Below are positions 34,701-45,388 of a DNA stretch of 54,612 nucleotides, piece after piece. How positions within the stretch are numbered: the first letter of the stretch is position 1; the number at the start of each line of letters is the position of its first letter. A program made the translations under genes and the position numbers. The notes beneath the pieces are model-generated. The model was not told the origin of the DNA and searched no databases. It saw nothing but the letters and a program-made list of their open reading frames with translations. Origin of the DNA: Polymyxa betae (Eukaryota; Endomyxa; Phytomyxea; Plasmodiophorida; Plasmodiophoridae); NCBI GenBank assembly GCA_003693705.1, contig RBZT01000468.1, positions 1,713 to 56,324 on the forward strand, in the 5' to 3' direction.

Positions 34701-37700
34701 ATGTCAGATGATCTTCATCTAAGCAACTTACAGCTTCAGAACAGCAAAAAAAATCGCTCTCGCTCTAAACATCTTTCTAACAATGTCGACTTTTTGGCAA
34801 TTCAGAAGGAACTCGGTGAGGCTATTATTCATGCTACCGTATCAGTACCTCTTCTGATGTTTTGTGCTCACAGGACTTGTAGTCCCGGACACCAATACTG
34901 AAAACGATGAGATTCCAAAGCAGCTATCTTCACCAAGAACACGACATCATCGATCCATATCAGATTTCGTCCGTCCTAAAAGCAACTCGATTGTTAGTCT
35001 GCCTGTTACAAGAGAGAGCTCAATCGCTGATGCGCCGCGAAAAACCACTTCCACAATTCAGACATTTGAGTTTAATTTTGGTCGGGAAATGTCTGATATC
35101 GAGGACGAGGGTGTGTTGGAATCTGATGATGAAAAGGAGCAATCCCCAGAAAAGAGCGATTCCACTGAAGAAATTGAAATCGACCCTGCTAGAATCGATG
35201 ATATCCAGCTGCAAGAAGCGACAACTGAAACGCTATCTATTGAACCCGACGAGAATGAAGGTCGTACAATTTTTGGTTCAATTCGAGAAGCGGTTACAGC
35301 CAGCGTCCGAATGGCCATGGATTCTCGGCTCGCAGTTCGACGCAATCGACATCAAATGTTTCGATCGCTACAGCGTGAAATTCCTCAGGTTGATAATGGT
35401 GACCTGCTCGCTGGCGATCTGGCAGCATCTACAACCCCTGGAAGGAATGTCTTCGACCAGAAGAATTACCGGCAATGCCTGCAGCATCCGAACCTTCGGC
35501 CGCTGGGCATCATGGAAGTCAAACGCCTGTGGTGTGCTCTTCGCTTCTTAATTGAAGAGAAGAATGTCGAACAATTCTTGAGGAAGTACGCAGCTAATAC
35601 TTCACTGAGCAATGTAGAGGCGGATCCAATTAGCCCAGTCAAGTGGCCTTTCGACTCCACAACTCGAGATGTCACGTTACACTATACTCATCGCTTCTGT
35701 AGGGAGCCCCCTTCTTTAATTCTTTCGTTTAATGATGCTGATTTTGATCCCCAGCGTCATCGGGCGATATACAGCTCGCCCCGAGCCTTGAAGGTTTGAT
35801 GCGGCAACAAACGTTGGCCAGTAGGACCCGCACTGAGAGCGGAAAGCATCGCTCTACTCTGGTGAATCGGCATTCATTGCCTAACGCACGCCGCATATCG
35901 GTGAAGGGACTGAACGGGCATGACTTTCGTAGAGCATCAGTAGCTGGGATTGAGACCAGTCCCAAAATGGACGCATTAGGTTTGTTCGTGTCAACAAGGC
36001 TAGCTGTTTTGGTACACTGAAGCAGCCAACAGGTCTCAACTCTGATTCAATCAGCTCGAGCGTGCCGGATGCTTTACGAAAGAAGGAGAATGAGGGATTT
36101 CAGTTAATATTTGACCAATATTTCAAACCTCAGCTGGAACGAGCTGTGTTATCACCAAGTCTGCCGTTACCTCCTAGTATCGGCGTCCGTCCTTATGAAA
36201 AGCGGCTTTACAAAAACCTGTGCGCATTCCTGCTGGCGTGCCTGAGCATCGAAGAAGGGACTAATCGGTTATCAAGGTTTGGGTTTAGTCGCAGTTTCGC
36301 TTATCGGCTAATAGGTATTTGATGAAACTTACACAAACTACACTCTCCTATTTGCGCTCAATAGAAGAATGTGAAAGTTCCCGAGTTTGTAAGTAAGTAC
36401 GAAGTTAGCTTTGTACTTCGACCAGATATCAATTTTGGCTACAGGGGTTTCGTGAATAAAATTGACAATTATTTGGCAATACTGCTGTTTCGCCTTCCTA
36501 ACTCTGAAGATGAACTGGTAACGTGCGATCCAAAGCTAAAGCATGTCTCTTAGATATATTTCGTAGGTAAACGGAAAATCGGAAGTCCCGTTGTTGAAGA
36601 CGTTGCCTCGGTCAAAGTCCAATGTCTTCTCTTCTCATGCTACAGAAGAGTTTGGAATGACGGGTTCATCGATCACCTCCGACTCGCAACATATGGCATC
36701 GCTTCGACCAAATTTTGCTCGCCCTCCTGCGTTACTCACTTCCAGGCAATCAGGAACACTGATCGGCGTTCAAGCGTTAGTTGTTGTTTGCGGTCTTTTA
36801 GTTCTTCTCGGCGTTTGGGCACTCTTATATCCAGGCGCAATCGAGTCCGCTTATGAGCAATATGGCCATGAACTGTCAGCTACGATTTCTTCAAGTTTGG
36901 CGGTCGATGGGTAAGTGCCAGTTAAACATGATCTAATTAACTAAATTGCTTTCAGTTTGGTTGGGAAGCTGGCATTATCTGTCCCCAAAGAAATCATCGA
37001 TAGCTACATAGCAAGTTCCAAATTCGATACAGTTGAACCACATCTTGTTGTTATGGCATCGATTTTGCCTACAGTTGGAGCATCGTGGATTTTTTTACCG
37101 GATTCTGGTGCCTTTGCTGCAGCCATTCGCGATCCTGAATCGAATGTTGAGTTTATCGAAAGAAATTTTTTTGGATCTTCATGCTATAAGTTCAATGCAT
37201 CGTCCACATGGCGAAGAATACGCAACAGCAATATTACTGTTCCTTGTCCAACAATTTTCGGTATGAACACATCGAATCAGAATTGGTCCAGCCCAATGAG
37301 CATTGATGGATCGCATTCTTTCTATGGATGGTCTCAAACTCGGATGATGTCATCCTCTAAAAGAACAGTTGCCCTAGGCCTGCACTTTACCTCAAGACTC
37401 ATGACCGAGGCTCTCAGCAACCGTTTACTCGGGAAGCCCCAAGTTGGCATTGTTTTACGAGATACCTTTTCTGGTCAAACAATCTCTAAGTCGGATGCTG
37501 ATGGAGTTTTTGATCAGCTCGAACACACATTCAAGATTGCTACTTCCCCAGTCCGAATCGCTTTTGCGAACACGACTGCAGAATTGGTCGCTGCAGTTTC
37601 TATTCCATTTCCACTTTCTAATATAGAATATTCGGCGATCGTCCCGTTAGTAGCAACTGCGGCTATAACGCTCATTTTCATGGGATCGTTGATTCGTCCA

Positions 37701-40700
37701 ACTTCAGTTAAGAACAATGCGGTTAAACAGCTCGATTTGATTCGGTCTGTTGTCGATGAGCGTCCATCATCTCTAGTGAAGAAAGAACATATACTATTTT
37801 GCATAGTGTTCGTCTTAACATCCTGCACCGTCGTTCTGTTGCTTCTCTATCTCAGCTCAGATAAAACGTAGGCTCTGATAATTTATTTACAATTTTTTTC
37901 TTATTGCCAGTTAAGATTACGAACCGTTTCTGATGAAACATGGAAACAAGCGGGCGAAACTTTGCAAGAGAGATTTAGACTGTTGCCTTCTGTTGCCAGC
38001 CTGATCAGTTCGACAGTTGCTTTGCAAGTGAATGATGGTTCCATTAACGGCAAGACATCTATTAGCACTAATTCCAACAGGGTATATGCTGTGGCTACTG
38101 ACGCCCTTTCTCGAATGGTTCAGATGCCCCCAGAAGCCATGTTTGCATATAGCGTTGGCGTTTTAGTACAAGGGCAACTTTATGCAACTCTTTTACCAAA
38201 CATCAGCAATCCTGATCCGAAAACAATCTCCATCAACCGAATTGTAAATATCCACTTTATGGTAGTATCTCCAAATCAAAGAGTTTATAGGATCGAGATG
38301 TAAATTCGACTCTTTCTGACTGGTATCGGTATTCGAATTCCAGTGGGATGTTCGGTAGCTTTCGTCGATTAGTTAGTGGAAGTGACGCCCTTCCATTTGG
38401 AAGAAGTGTCAATATATCTGGTATTGGGCGATGTGTTGTTCTTGTAGATTTCAGCTCCGGAATCTTAGTCAATTATCTCAAAAAATTTGTTTCAGAAATC
38501 GGTCTCGAATCTATCGCATTACAATTGCTCGAATATCCATCACTCACCCTGTTGGCATCTAGTTCGCCTTCTGATGCTGATTCAGGCGTTGTTTCGCTTA
38601 ATTTGAGTACCATTTCCGACAACGAAGTGACCCGAACACCGGTTTTCGATCGCGATACACTCTCTTTAAACATTCCGTATTTCGACCTGCAAACAAGTTG
38701 GATTGCAAGTGCTATATTATCCTTACATGAAGTTTGCGGATCCAATTTAGAACTAAGCATTACAGCATGGACTGTTTTTGTTGGTGTCACGATTGTAAGA
38801 TCTTTGTTTGGGACGGATGCACATTACTTACCATGCTTTCAGATAATCGTATTTCTTGTGTATTCGAGCTCATGGAATCTTGACAAAAGGTATCCGACAT
38901 CTTGGCTGGGCATCAATGATTCTGATGCCATCATCGCTCTGGCGAAAAAGGAACCCTCTCGTGCAGCATTAAGTCACCATTTGATTAGTATTCGCCAGAA
39001 GATTACAAGTGCTTCAGCGCAAAGCTGGAGACGTAAGCGTAATTTACGCTCAGGCGAAATCGGTGATTATGATCAGCCTCTCGACTTTGACGAAATACAG
39101 AATCATGTTTCCGATCGTGCAGTTCGTCATGTTCGCGATGCATTGCATAATCGTATGACGATCGTCTTTGCTAACAACAATACTTATACATTCATATTCA
39201 GGAAATATCCTAACCCTTTGCGAACTTGAATCTCGAGAAAGCCCTGTTGCTGTTGGTCTTTACAAACTGATTTCTCATAATTTTTCCAGAACGGTTTTGC
39301 TGGTTGTTGCAATTGTCCATATCGGCCTGCAGTTTTTTGAACCACAAACGCAATCCCATCTTGCACAAGATGGTACAGATTTATGGGTTCTTGTAACAGA
39401 GGGCGTCTGTCTTCTTTTTGAGATAACGTACATGGCGCTTCATTTCGGCCTAAAGTATAATCTTTTAGCCATGGTATGAATCTGTATTCGCTGTTGTTGA
39501 TGCTAACTTTTATGTCTAGGAGAACATTCTTTCAAGGGTTGACAATAGCTTGGCTATCGATGTTATGACTGTTATAATCCTAGCACTGACCTGCTTAGAT
39601 TGGCTTCTTACTATGACAATGAACTTCAGCTTCGAATATTCTTGTCCGCTTCGACCGTGGATTTTCCTTCTGTTCTTCTCTGATTTGCGCCGAGGTAATT
39701 ATGAAATCAAAATTGTCTCGTTTCTGATCTGGTACAGGTCTGTCTCTTTTCTTGAGAGCAATAGTTCGCGTAAGGTTTTGACGGCGTACTATACCCATTA
39801 TGAATTGAAATTGGTTAGGCATTCGATGTAATCTTGTTATGGATGTCAATCATCTTCATTTTCGCTCTGTTTGGCGTTCTTTTCTTCCGGACCAATCTCA
39901 ATATTGAAACGAATCGCTCAAGTTTTGGGAACATAAGAGATGCTCTAATTACTTGTTTCGTATTCGCTTCAAATGCAGATAATTTCTCTGACCTGATATA
40001 TAATCCTACTCAAGAAAATCCTCTTTTTATGATGTACTTCATTGTTTTGTGGATGATTGGAATGTTTGGCATTCTAGCAATGGTAATCGGGTTTGACCTT
40101 TACAGAAATGTTCTAAGTAATAGCGAATAGGTTGTAGGATGTTTTCAATCTGAGTTTATGCTCCAGCAAGAACAGAACGTTCAGCAAAAGACCTTGTTCA
40201 CTAGAACTGGTATGATTGCAGCGTTTATACTAATCGATGTCGATCAAAGTGGGGGAATTTCTGTGGAAGAGTTTAAAGATTTCATTTCTGGTTGTGCAAA
40301 TCACGATGCTTCTGCTACCCGTCGGGCTTTCATGAAGATGTTCAGAAACATAGATACCAACGGCGACGGCCAGATGGATATTTATGAGTTCGTAATGGGA
40401 ATCGAAGGTGAGATGATTGGGATCTGTACTGTAATCATCTTTCAACAATGATAGATCTAACTTTAAACCGTTTATTTTTGGGTCGAAGGCGTCCTGCTGT
40501 CGATTCCAAATGGAGGAAGTGGATGAGAGAAAACGTTTTCCATGCCCAGTCGGACTGGTGGCGTAAACTTATCGAACTTCTGCTGCTTGCAGAACTCACA
40601 GCTGCTTGCACCTATGGAACGGTGGTAGACGTGATTGTTATCGATCGAATTTGTCATGGATTACTCTTGTTTTTTACCATTGAGATGTTGACAAAAATGC

Positions 40701-41611
40701 TGATTTATGGTCCCACAGAAGTGAGTAACATCTCCCAAATATACTAATGCAGTTCTAAGCTGTTTGTCTAGATGCTTCTACACGGTCATTATGATGGCAG
40801 TATGTTTGAGGTAAGCAGCTGTTGCATGTTCAAGACTTTACTGATAGTTTTGTTAGAGGCGATTTGACACTGTAGTTGTGTTTGGAGCTTGCATAACCTA
40901 TTATGCGGTACGGTTTGGCTATAGTTCAGATCAAGGTGAATCTGGATTGTCTCACTACTTGGTCCTACTTTTGAAGTTTTCTTCAGGGATCGAACCTGAT
41001 CAGAACCATACAAACTTGTTACGAATTCTACAGCTAATTCCAGTATTGCGAATCTTTTCTCAGGTGGGACAGGAGAAGCCTGAAATCGTTGTCGATATTC
41101 ACAAGATGATTAATGCATTTTCAGGTGAAAATCATCCGGCATGTAATTACGACATTCCTTCGATCTGCCCGCGAATTTTTCAATTTGTTCTGTCTATTGC
41201 TGATTATCATGGACATTTATGCTTGTCTTGGTGTCTACTTTTTCTCAGGCTTGTGGCAAGACCCCGAAAATCCACAAGCAAATTTCGACACCCATTCCAA
41301 TGCACTGATTTCGTTAATACAATGCATGTACGAACAAGCCCTAAGAGATACCAACCGGTAAATCTCAATTTGTTTGCAGGGTGCAGCAAGATTGGCGTCT
41401 TATCATGTATAATGCAATTTCTGCTTACGGCTGGAGCGCATCTCTCTACTTTCTGTCCTTCACGTTCCTGATTGCCATTCTTTTTACAAACCTATTTCTT
41501 GGAATTATTTTGACGCAGTTCAGCAAAATTGTACAGCACAAAAGAGAAATAAAAGCAGCACTTCAGAAACCGATCGCGAACCGTTCACAACGTGCACTTT
41601 TTGACGAATGA
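34701..41611 (+). CDS. Two-pore channel with EF-hands fused to two membrane-tethered ectodomains
   Basis: Start MSDDLHLSNLQLQNS. The first 300 residues are acidic and disordered (intron 34815-34873, phase 1), followed by a soluble part (LRPLGIMEVKRLWCALRFLI). A phase-0 intron GTAACG...CGTAG (ending before 36570) joins this to VNGKSEVPLLKTLPRSK. Then come TM1 (LIGVQALVVVCGLLVLLGVW), an ectodomain of about 270 residues with N-glycosylation-type sites, TM2 (AIVPLVATAAITLIFMG), TM3 (ILFCIVFVLTSCTVVLLLLY), a second ectodomain of about 260 residues, and TM4 (TAWTVFVGVTIIIVFLVY). The channel follows: six TM with the S4 arginines in DLRRGLSLFLRAIVRAFDV, pore FASNADNFSDLIYN, EF-hands DVDQSGGISVEE and DTNGDGQMDIYE, then a second six-TM unit (S4 RILQLIPVLRIF) ending FTNLFLGIILTQFSKIV. 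The layout resembles plant TPC1. One join near 36320 is off by a base. Ligand and ion are unknown. Confidence 0.7.
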
Positions 41612-41993
41612 GATTGGCTTGAGAACTGCTGAGGCCTGATACAACCAAGAAAACAGCTAATGCGCTGTGTTCCACTTTATAACACTCTCATGGTGAACGC
41701 CAAGATTATTACAATACTTCTGCCAGATGCACTCTGATTAATAGAAACAGGCATTAGCGTTTCAAATAATAATAATATACAATTCTGATTGCATTTTTTT
41801 TTCTATATTTTGGTGATGGCCTGATCGGTTGAAGCGTACAAGGATCTGAACCGACCCCGAGTTTTTGTATGGCAAAAATAATAGCTGTGTCTACTGGACA
41901 ATATTTGAAGAGTATTAAAAGAGGCCAAAAAAGAGAGAAGAGATTCTCTCGGGTCGCAGAACTTCAATTGTAGAAGTGAAAGGCCGTCTGTAG
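41612..41993. other. Intergenic, 3' of channel gene
   Basis: About 380 bp with a poly-T tract near 41797 and no supported gene. It contains the channel 3' end and the promoter of the SNARE gene. Confidence 0.35.
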
Positions 41994-42585
41994 ATGGCGA
42001 CAGAGTCATTAAAGATCCAGGAGACCGAGATCAACACCTGCATTGATCAGGCACCCGACTCCGATGATCCAGGTCTATCTTCTATCATAGAGTTGGTCGC
42101 CATTGTTAACCTGTCCTGATTCTAGACGAGAAGTTGGCTGATGCTGAAGCCATGCTGAAGCTGATGAAGGCGGAGATTCGTACTTTGGCACCGCCTGACA
42201 AAGATCAATGGCAACAACGTGCCAAGCAGATTGAAGCTCGGCTAAAACGGGCACAGTTAATCGGAAACAAATCGGATCCGGTCAGAGGACAGTCAAAGGC
42301 TGTTAATAACCCCAACGATGTATGACCAAGGATTCGGGCGTTGACGGTTTTCGTCTCACTATTATGCAGGAAATTGCAGCCAGCGCTCAGCGCCAGAAAG
42401 ACATGCTGCTGGAAGCGAAACGGCAGCTGGAAGAAACTGAACAGGTCGGCGCCCAGACTATGCAGGATCTCGCGAAGCAACGAGAGGTGATCATGAAAAC
42501 GCAACAGAATGTGAGCGCCATCAATCAAGATCTGGATCATAGCAGCCGAATAATGTCTCGGATGTCGAAATGGTGGCGAGGCTAA
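41994..42585 (+). CDS. Vti1-like Qb-SNARE lacking a transmembrane anchor
   Basis: Start MATESLKIQETEINTC. A phase-1 intron (GTCTAT...TTCTAG) joins to EKLADAEAMLKLMKAEIRTL and WQQRAKQIEARLKRAQ, the N-terminal three-helix pattern of Vti1-type SNAREs. A phase-0 intron (GTATGA...ATGCAG) leads to the SNARE helix: RQLEETEQVGAQTMQDLAKQ, then REVIMKTQQNVSAINQDLDH with Q at the zero-layer region, and SSRIMSRMSKWWRG followed by TAA. Vti1 proteins run from the SSRxLxxM element straight into a TM helix. Here the protein stops at Trp-Trp-Arg-Gly, and I see no donor site that would lead to another exon. It overlaps no other gene; the next gene ends 24 bp away on the opposite strand. NPSN-type Qb-SNARE is the alternative. 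Confidence 0.65.
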
Positions 42586-42608
42586 CTCAATGTCGACTGT
42601 ATTCATAT

Positions 42609-43303
42609 TTAATACAAGCACGGGAGCCCGTTCGCTCGAACGTATCGCCGAGCTGTGTTCAGGAACGCCAGCACGATTGTGACATAGTAAGCGCCAACGT
42701 AATACTTACAGACGAGAATCAGGTTCAGATCGCAATCATTACGACTTGTTCTCCAGACTAAATAATTGCCGACCAGAAGCCAGAACAGAATAAAGAACGA
42801 GCCCACGAACAAGATATTCATGGCGATGTTCTCCCTAGATAACATTATTAGGATCTGTGGAGGCGTTGATCCGGTTGATGTACAAAAGGCGGAAGATGAT
42901 GGAAACGGGTGGCGGCCGTTCGCCTTTGACAATGTACGATGCGATTTGGCGAGCTTGTCGTTTTCTATAGACGACAAGAGCATAGGCTAAGACTGACATT
43001 CCGATCCCAAATAAGCTCATGAGTAAGAGCCATGGACCCAATAACGTTTGACATTCACGTCCACCTGATCACACACGTCATTCAATCCGAGATCGCTTTC
43101 TTCATTCAAATCGCTTGCCGTATTGTTGCCATGTGTAGAACAGAAAGGCATTGACAGCCAGCCCCAGGATTGTATGAACATCTGAGTGAAGGTTTTAATT
43201 GGAGCCTTGCAGCAATGTTGCTCTCAGATCTACATGTCAGAACCGTATTGACAAGCGGTTTCTTGGACAAGATATGATTGAAGTTGTCCATGACCTCTTC
43301 CAT
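42609..43303 (-). CDS. Four-TM membrane protein of unknown family
   Basis: Assembled from five exons. MEEVMDNFNHILSKKPLVNT starts at 43303. A phase-1 intron (GTAGAT...ACTCAG) leads to VHTILGLAVNAFLFYTWQQY (TM1). A GC-AG intron at 43118-43065 (phase 1) leads to ECQTLLGPWLLLMSLFGIGM and SVLAYALVVYRKRQARQIAS (TM2). A phase-2 intron (GTACAT...ATCTAG) leads to ENIAMNILFVGSFFILFWLL (TM3, continuing VGNYLVW), then TSRNDCDLNLILV. A GTAAGT intron leads to SRRYVRANGLPCLY and the stop. The product is about 155 residues; the final part is less certain because the unspliced frame (YYVGAYYVTIVLAFLNTARR) would add a fourth TM. All phases agree. No family was recognised. Confidence 0.5.
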
Positions 43304-43704
43304 GGCTCCAGTACGACCGACAACTAACCAGCACCTGTGACGGAATCGGATATCGTTTCATAGGCTTGGGAAATTCACGAGATCGACATTGCCCAAACAA
43401 ATATGAAACTATCCTGGATCCAGCATGACGCATGCTGAATCGCGAATGAAATAGAAAGCGTTATCGGGTTTATTAGATGTATAACCAACTTATAGAATAG
43501 ATGTTAAGTTATTACGCTTTGATGACTTGACTCTTAAATGAGAACTCTCGCGATCGTCATATAATATTAATGATAGCTGGAGAGTTTAGAGACCATGTTG
43601 GCGATGGATCCGTCGACAAACGATACGATAGGTGATGATATGGCCGTCATTAGATTTGAAACGGGGTGGATCCACCTAACATACGTTCAGTTCTTCAATT
43701 GGCA
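43304..43704. other. Intergenic
   Basis: 400 bp between two minus-strand genes. It is AT-rich around 43490-43570. No exon was recognised. Confidence 0.35.
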
Positions 43705-44106
43705 TTATCGTCGAATAGCTGACCAAGAATTAGCAGCAGACGCCGAATGCAAAATGAGACGAGGCACAGCACCAGCATGCTTCTCGAAGAGATTCGTCGC
43801 CACTTTGCCAAACTGGTTCATATCGTGAAGGCGCGACTGGACAAAGCGACCGTTCTGTGCGTCATCAATCAGCTTCTGCTTGGACATTTCTGGCAGAGTA
43901 GCATCAGGCAGCGGACGCGGCTCAGACGCCTTATGCATCGACGAGATCGCACCATGAACGCGGCAATCCACAGCATCGACCAGCGGCTCGAGACGATTGG
44001 CCAGCGGCTCCGCGGCGTTCAGGGCTCGATCGATGAGCGGGACGCCGACGACGGCCTGACGGACGGCGTGCAGGCTGTCACGAATGGGGGAGTTGGTATT
44101 GATCAT
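43705..44106 (-). CDS. Perilipin/CAP20-like lipid-droplet protein
   Basis: An intronless frame of 133 codons from MINTNSPIRDSLHAVRQAVV (44106). The segment VPLIDRALNAAEPLANRLEP followed by LVDAVDCRVHGAISSM is the 'P...A...AxPxxxxLEPxxxxVDxxxxxAL' pattern found in perilipins and the fungal CAP20/MPL1 group, proteins that coat storage lipid droplets through amphipathic helices. The C-terminal part (RLHDMNQFGKVATNLFEKHA) is amphipathic helix. It has no signal peptide or TM. If the host is a spore-forming protist that stores oil, this would fit; that is inference. The match is short and of moderate specificity, so an unrelated amphipathic protein is possible. Confidence 0.45.
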   Translation of the reverse strand: MINTNSPIRDSLHAVRQAVVGVPLIDRALNAAEPLANRLEPLVDAVDCRVHGAISSMHKASEPRPLPDATLPEMSKQKLIDDAQNGRFVQSRLHDMNQFGKVATNLFEKHAGAVPRLILHSASAANSWSAIRR

Positions 44107-44736
44107 AGAGAGACAGATGATAATAGAGAATGAATGGCGATGAGATCGGAGAATGACGACTGAATGGAATATTCATGACAAGGTGAAACAGTGCGCTCTG
44201 ACTTTCACAAATATCAGGATGACGGGCCATTGTCACGTCGACCACCTCTCTTCTGCCTTCATCATAACAACAAGTCATTCATCGAATACAAAAGCCAACG
44301 CCCGCAAACTGGATAGCGCGTCGTCCTCGAAACGCGAGCCAAACCGATCGGTTTCCCGACAGATTGCAGATGCTTGAATTCTCACGTTCAAAGGGCACGC
44401 TAATGAGTAGATAGTGAGAGAGTTGCTTTGATTCTAAATAAGCATCAGCTACGATGTTTTAAATTTCTTAATCGCTAAAGACCACATCCACATTGGGTGA
44501 ACTCAGAACTTGTATTCCGTTATAGACGATAATAAACATTTCAATGAGTTCGCTTCTATCAGTTATATGACTATTTACGATTTGTAAACAACATCGCTTC
44601 TCTTTCAATCTGATCCCAATGCTTTTTTGTGACGATTGCAATAAAACTAGCGGTCGGTCGTATAATACCTTGAGGAACTGGCTGCGCTCGCGGACTTAGA
44701 CGGACTCCGCACGGTCATTGATACATTCTTTCAAAC
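44107..44736. promoter_or_regulatory. Divergent promoter region of perilipin-like and RPS28 genes
   Basis: 630 bp separate two starts that point apart. Open frames at 44153-44377 are not supported by family or splice evidence. The right end is the RPS28 promoter and short leader; no specific element was identified. Confidence 0.35.
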
Positions 44737-44994
44737 ATGGTGAGGTTTTGTGATCGTGCCTTGCGTCCCTGATTGCTGACGTGATCGCTGCAGGCCGACA
44801 TCGAGGAAGAAGCCAAGTTGGCGCGTGTCGTCAAGATTCACGGCCGTACCGGTTCCCGAGGTGGTGTCACCCAGGTCGTTGCCGAGCTGCTGCAATCGAA
44901 CCGCCCCGTCACCCGAAACATCAAAGGCCCAGTTCGTGTCGGAGACATCCTCTGTCTGCTCGAATCTGAACGTGAAGCTCGCCGTCTACGTTAA
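44737..44994 (+). CDS. RPS28: 40S ribosomal protein S28 (eS28)
   Basis: eS28 sits in the 40S head near the mRNA exit. The start codon alone forms the coding part of exon 1: ATG (44737-44739) is followed directly by an intron (44740-44793, GTGAGG...CTGCAG). Exon 2 encodes [60 protein letters not shown] and EARRLR, with a TAA at 44992-44994. The RGGVTQV, [13 protein letters not shown] and C-terminal [10 protein letters not shown] blocks are invariant in eukaryotic S28. The length of about 66 residues is normal. An intron immediately after the ATG is common in ribosomal protein genes. It is higher in G+C than the surrounding spacer, as expected for a highly expressed gene. Confidence 0.95.
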
Positions 44995-45388
44995 TTTCGC
45001 CCGCCAATATATACAAGAAACCTCTTTTCATCTGTCTGTGAGATTTGACTGTGGGCACGCGTCGTATCACTTTGCTGAGGGCAGGGTCCACGTTCTCCAA
45101 AGCCTACAGGAACGGTATCGTCCGACAGCCTGCCAAAGCTGCTTGAAACATCATCTGTGAAGAGAGAGAGGCGAATAGTTGAAGTGAAAGGGGCGACCTC
45201 TCTCCCTGCTTGAAAAACGTTTCCTCTTTACAGCAAAAGAATCGGTGAGAGCGCGACCTGATTTAGGCCGCGCCTTGTGTGTGTAGCTGCTGTTGAAGGG
45301 GTCTCTAGGGACACCATCAGGTCAGGGAAGGGGAGAAGAATCTCCCACATCCTCCTCCAGGTCGTCATAGTTGCAACACAAGCCCCAG
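44995..45388. other. Intergenic 3' of RPS28
   Basis: About 390 bp with no gene seen. It contains the RPS28 3' untranslated region and the next gene's promoter. Confidence 0.35.

Noticed and set aside
34907-35551. 214-codon frame overlapping the channel gene N-terminus
   Set aside because: It is in another frame of an exon whose acidic frame joins upstream and downstream exons with matching phase.
36541-36570. 22-nt intron GTCTCT...CGTAG in the channel gene
   Set aside because: A 49-nt intron with donor GTAACG and the same acceptor keeps phase 0 and matches the local intron length better.
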